A stretch of 64,000 bases of DNA from Diprion similis (Eukaryota > Arthropoda > Insecta > Hymenoptera > Diprionidae). Made by a program: the position numbers and the translations under genes. The stretch spans positions 12,305,001-12,369,000 of the forward strand of contig NC_060114.1 of the NCBI RefSeq assembly GCF_021155765.1, read 5' to 3'. Positions 61,490 to 64,000 of this stretch are shown piece by piece; position 1 is the stretch's first letter; each line of letters starts with the position of its first letter. Below the pieces are notes generated by a model. That model was not told the DNA's origin. It made no database searches and saw nothing but the letters and a program-made list of their open reading frames with translations.

Positions 61490-62743
61490 CTAATCCATTC
61501 TGTGGTACTTGGATGTATCGGTGTCACGAAAATCTCTGGCTGGACGATGCTTGTAGTATCGGTCGTAGTAATTCTCTTTAACAACGTTGTACCTTCCTTC
61601 GAATCTGTTACTGCCATCTGAAATTGATCTATACCGACTAGACGAATTGTTTCTCTCATCTGACGTAGATGTGTGCCTTGAGCGCGCCACCTGTCCGTGA
61701 TGATACTGATGGTAATGACGGTGTTGGCGTGGATACTGGGGTCCTCTTGCATCTGCCGTAGGAGACGAGGAGGATGAAGAAGTTGGCGCCGTTGTAGAGT
61801 ACCTGACCTCTAGGTTAGAATCATTGCTGTTGTGGTATCTTGCGGTCTCGTTTGAAGGGTACGAGTATGACGTAGAGGAGAAAGTTGAGGCTCTCTCATA
61901 AACGGACGAATGATTATTACTATTACTGTTATTACTATGATACTTTCCCCGATCGGTATAATCGTTTGTTGCAATGCCAGATGAATAAACCTCAGAGTAT
62001 CTGGGATAATCTGGTCCTGATTGGTGGTACGAAGGTTGCGAATGGTGTAGATGGGACGCCGATGATGGATTATGAGCATTCCCCGCAGATCTTGACTCGT
62101 AACTCGAACCATCATAACTATGCGGAGGCACTTGCTGCTGCGGCATCCCTGTATTCGTTGTATGAGTCATTGTCATTGCTGCTGACTCGTAAGACGAATA
62201 CGACTTATCATAGAAATCTTCGTAATTTCCATACCCGTCGTAACTCGTCGCCGTTTCATAGTGCTTATCGTATTTTTCTTCATCACATGGATAATTGGGT
62301 GGGTATGAGGGGTATTGTGTGGGACGATAGTCGTAGGCTGTATCGCATCTGACATTTGTGCAGGGAGGTACAGGTGTGGATAGAGGTAAAGACATAGGTA
62401 AATGGGATGGTAGATTCGGCGGTCCGTTAGCCTGTCCGGCTCCACTTAGTCCGGTTGGATGGTTGTTCCTTGTCGTCATCGTCATAGTTCCCGTCACCGT
62501 CGATGCTGCAGAGTACGTCTTGGCATTAGACAAACGGCGATTCGTTGGTGTGTGGACCGGTATCGGGCGATAGTACTCAGCGGGGTAGTTATTGCTCATA
62601 TCATACTGACGTGCCATCATAATACCGTCAATATTCTGTAACCAGACACACCACCGCTCGACAATCTCTTCAATTGTTCTCATCAGGTAATTGCAGTCTG
62701 TGTGCGACGTTACAGTTATGCAACTATCGATACAATAATACAT
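61490..62743 (-). CDS. Tyr/Ser-rich low-complexity terminal exon of an unidentified gene
   Basis: An open frame of 417 codons ends at 61490. It is rich in Tyr, Ser, His, Pro and Thr (EYYRPIP, YDYRPTQYPSYPPNYP, YDGYGNYEDFYDKSYSSYES) and ends in an Arg/Tyr-rich tail (RYYKHRPARDFRDTD). No folded domain is recognisable. Two acceptors could open it: TTACAG before 62635, giving NIDGIMMARQYD in phase 0, or CTGCAG before about 62750, in another phase. It lies 0.9 kb upstream of the TDP-43 last exon on the same strand, presumably within that gene's intron unless the loci are separate. It could be an alternative 3' exon of TDP-43 or the last exon of another gene. The composition resembles prion-like domains of RNA-binding proteins, but I do not recognise it. 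Confidence 0.5.
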   Translation of the reverse strand: MYYCIDSCITVTSHTDCNYLMRTIEEIVERWCVWLQNIDGIMMARQYDMSNNYPAEYYRPIPVHTPTNRRLSNAKTYSAASTVTGTMTMTTRNNHPTGLSGAGQANGPPNLPSHLPMSLPLSTPVPPCTNVRCDTAYDYRPTQYPSYPPNYPCDEEKYDKHYETATSYDGYGNYEDFYDKSYSSYESAAMTMTHTTNTGMPQQQVPPHSYDGSSYESRSAGNAHNPSSASHLHHSQPSYHQSGPDYPRYSEVYSSGIATNDYTDRGKYHSNNSNSNNHSSVYERASTFSSTSYSYPSNETARYHNSNDSNLEVRYSTTAPTSSSSSSPTADARGPQYPRQHRHYHQYHHGQVARSRHTSTSDERNNSSSRYRSISDGSNRFEGRYNVVKENYYDRYYKHRPARDFRDTDTSKYHRMD

Positions 62744-64000
62744 TTCAACAACTGCAGATGCAACTCATTGTCCACACAACATTTATATATCTATGCATAT
62801 AGGTATTGCAGACTTCTGTGTTTGCAAGCCGATGGGGGTATTTAGTTTGGAATTAATGCAAGGAAAAATCTGCAATTTTTTGATGAGATTTTAACATTTG
62901 TACATAACTTAGAGTTTAATCAATGATAGCCCGAACTGTTAGCAATTTTTTATACATTTTTATGTGAAGCAATTATGCAGAATCAACTGGGAATTCAGGT
63001 ATAGAAACAAATCTATAAGTTTAAATTATATATTTCAAAGTAAATATTCAATTCCTACACCAGTCAAAACTTTGTACAGATGATTTTGCTAAAATACTAC
63101 ATATGCATAAATATATAAAGATATGTATTCGTATAAGAGCTTCCGTATCTTTCATCACAGGTACTAAGAAATAATTTACGAACAAAAAGGTCAACTTAGA
63201 CAGCAAATCTGTATTCGAACCATGACGAAACAATAATTTCAATCTGTTGTTGCGAGTTATGACATGCTAATATTTCTCACGCAAGTAATTGACTCTTATT
63301 ACGAATTTGAATCAGTGAGAACGTGATTTGTAAACGCGGCGTAAGTTGCTCAAAATGAATAACAAATATCACGAGCATATTAAACATTCATATTAGCACA
63401 CACATACTGAATCATACTTGAAATACATACTACATGTAGTGTAACATTATTCCAAATAGCATATAATATGTAATGTTGCCTTGTACAGCACGCCCTGGTA
63501 TACATACACGTATTGTTATAATGTATACTAAATATATATTGACGCACTCTACTGGATCTACTACTACCACCACTCTCCACCATACAAGTACTTGACGTTC
63601 TTTTTCACTCCGTTACTTTGAGTCATTAGACAATTTCGACAATAAAGCGCCGAGAAAGAACAAGAAAAGTGCCCACTGTCAGATTCAAACCATCCTTATA
63701 TACTCGCATATATCCAATAATTTATAAACACTCAAAGTTCACTACTATACATGTATCCATATAATACGATCGCTGTTACGTGAAAAGAAGAGAACAACAG
63801 AAATGACTTTAAAACTTCTTTTACAACAGTTCTTAATAATGTCACTTGAGCTATGACTTCATCGTTGCCCTCATTGCAGTCCTTTATCGTCATTGTTAAC
63901 CACGTTTTGCATACTTGATCTTGTTTTTACAAAACTGTTATACCAAATAACAATTATAATCACAACGAAAATGCAAATTGGTATTTGAAATAAAGGGAGT
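62744..64000. other. AT-rich DNA at the right edge
   Basis: No exon found. In particular there is no TDP-43 N-terminal or RRM1 coding sequence on the minus strand. Confidence 0.55.

Noticed and set aside
61885..62352. 155-codon plus-strand frame opposite the Tyr-rich exon
   Set aside because: The minus-strand frame is longer and has a coherent low-complexity composition; the plus-strand frame looks like its complement shadow.
1..64000. CRISPR arrays, operons, ribosome binding sites or prokaryotic mobile islands
   Set aside because: The intron-rich gene structures and protein matches are eukaryotic throughout; no regularly spaced repeats were seen.

Overview
The window is a eukaryotic, almost certainly insect, genomic segment. 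Genes are split by short spliceosomal introns with GT-AG borders, the DNA is AT-rich, and the proteins match insect orthologues. A complete DNA polymerase beta (a family absent from Drosophila) and a ZAD-type zinc-finger locus make Hymenoptera (bee, wasp or sawfly) the best guess. The order is an inference, not something I could test. I assembled genes by translating across splice sites and checking codon phase at every junction.

Layout. (1) 1-17428, minus strand: a ZAD zinc-finger locus. Four shared 5' exons at 15309-17428 encode a ZAD domain and an acidic linker and end in phase 2. Downstream lie four separate large exons (1100-3878, 5190-6375, 8791-9844, 11716-12712), each encoding 8-10 C2H2 fingers. 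All four begin at an acceptor in the matching phase. This looks like a lola-like set of alternative terminal exons. A tiny extra first exon (13390-13439) ends in the same phase. (2) 19683-21217, plus: DNA polymerase beta, head-to-head with the ZAD locus. (3) 22131-25605, minus: HGSNAT, the lysosomal heparan-sulfate acetyltransferase, tail-to-tail with polymerase beta and carrying a decayed duplicate of an exon. (4) 27025-30837, minus: inturned, a planar-polarity and ciliogenesis effector. (5) 31935-32533, minus: BORCS8. (6) 33373-34633, plus: TRAP-beta (SSR2), head-to-head with BORCS8. (7) 35717-42401, plus: CPSF1 in 21 exons. (8) 43950-52635, plus: NUP210 in 15 exons, with a palindromic transposon remnant in one intron. 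(9) 53862-55315, minus: MED8, tail-to-tail with NUP210. (10) 55316-59588: a gene-free AT-rich stretch with microsatellites, probably partly 3' UTR of the next gene. (11) 59589-60572, minus: last exon of the TDP-43 orthologue (RRM2 plus Gly-rich tail). (12) 61490-62743, minus: a Tyr/Ser-rich low-complexity terminal exon whose parent gene is not identifiable here.

Most genes are unrelated housekeeping functions (repair, lysosome, cilium, ER translocation, mRNA 3' processing, nuclear pore, Mediator, RNA binding), each with its own promoter. Some share divergent promoter regions. The unusual item is the ZAD locus. One N-terminal dimerisation module can apparently be joined to any of four different DNA-binding arrays. 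One array carries a roughly 38-residue degenerate repeat in its linker.
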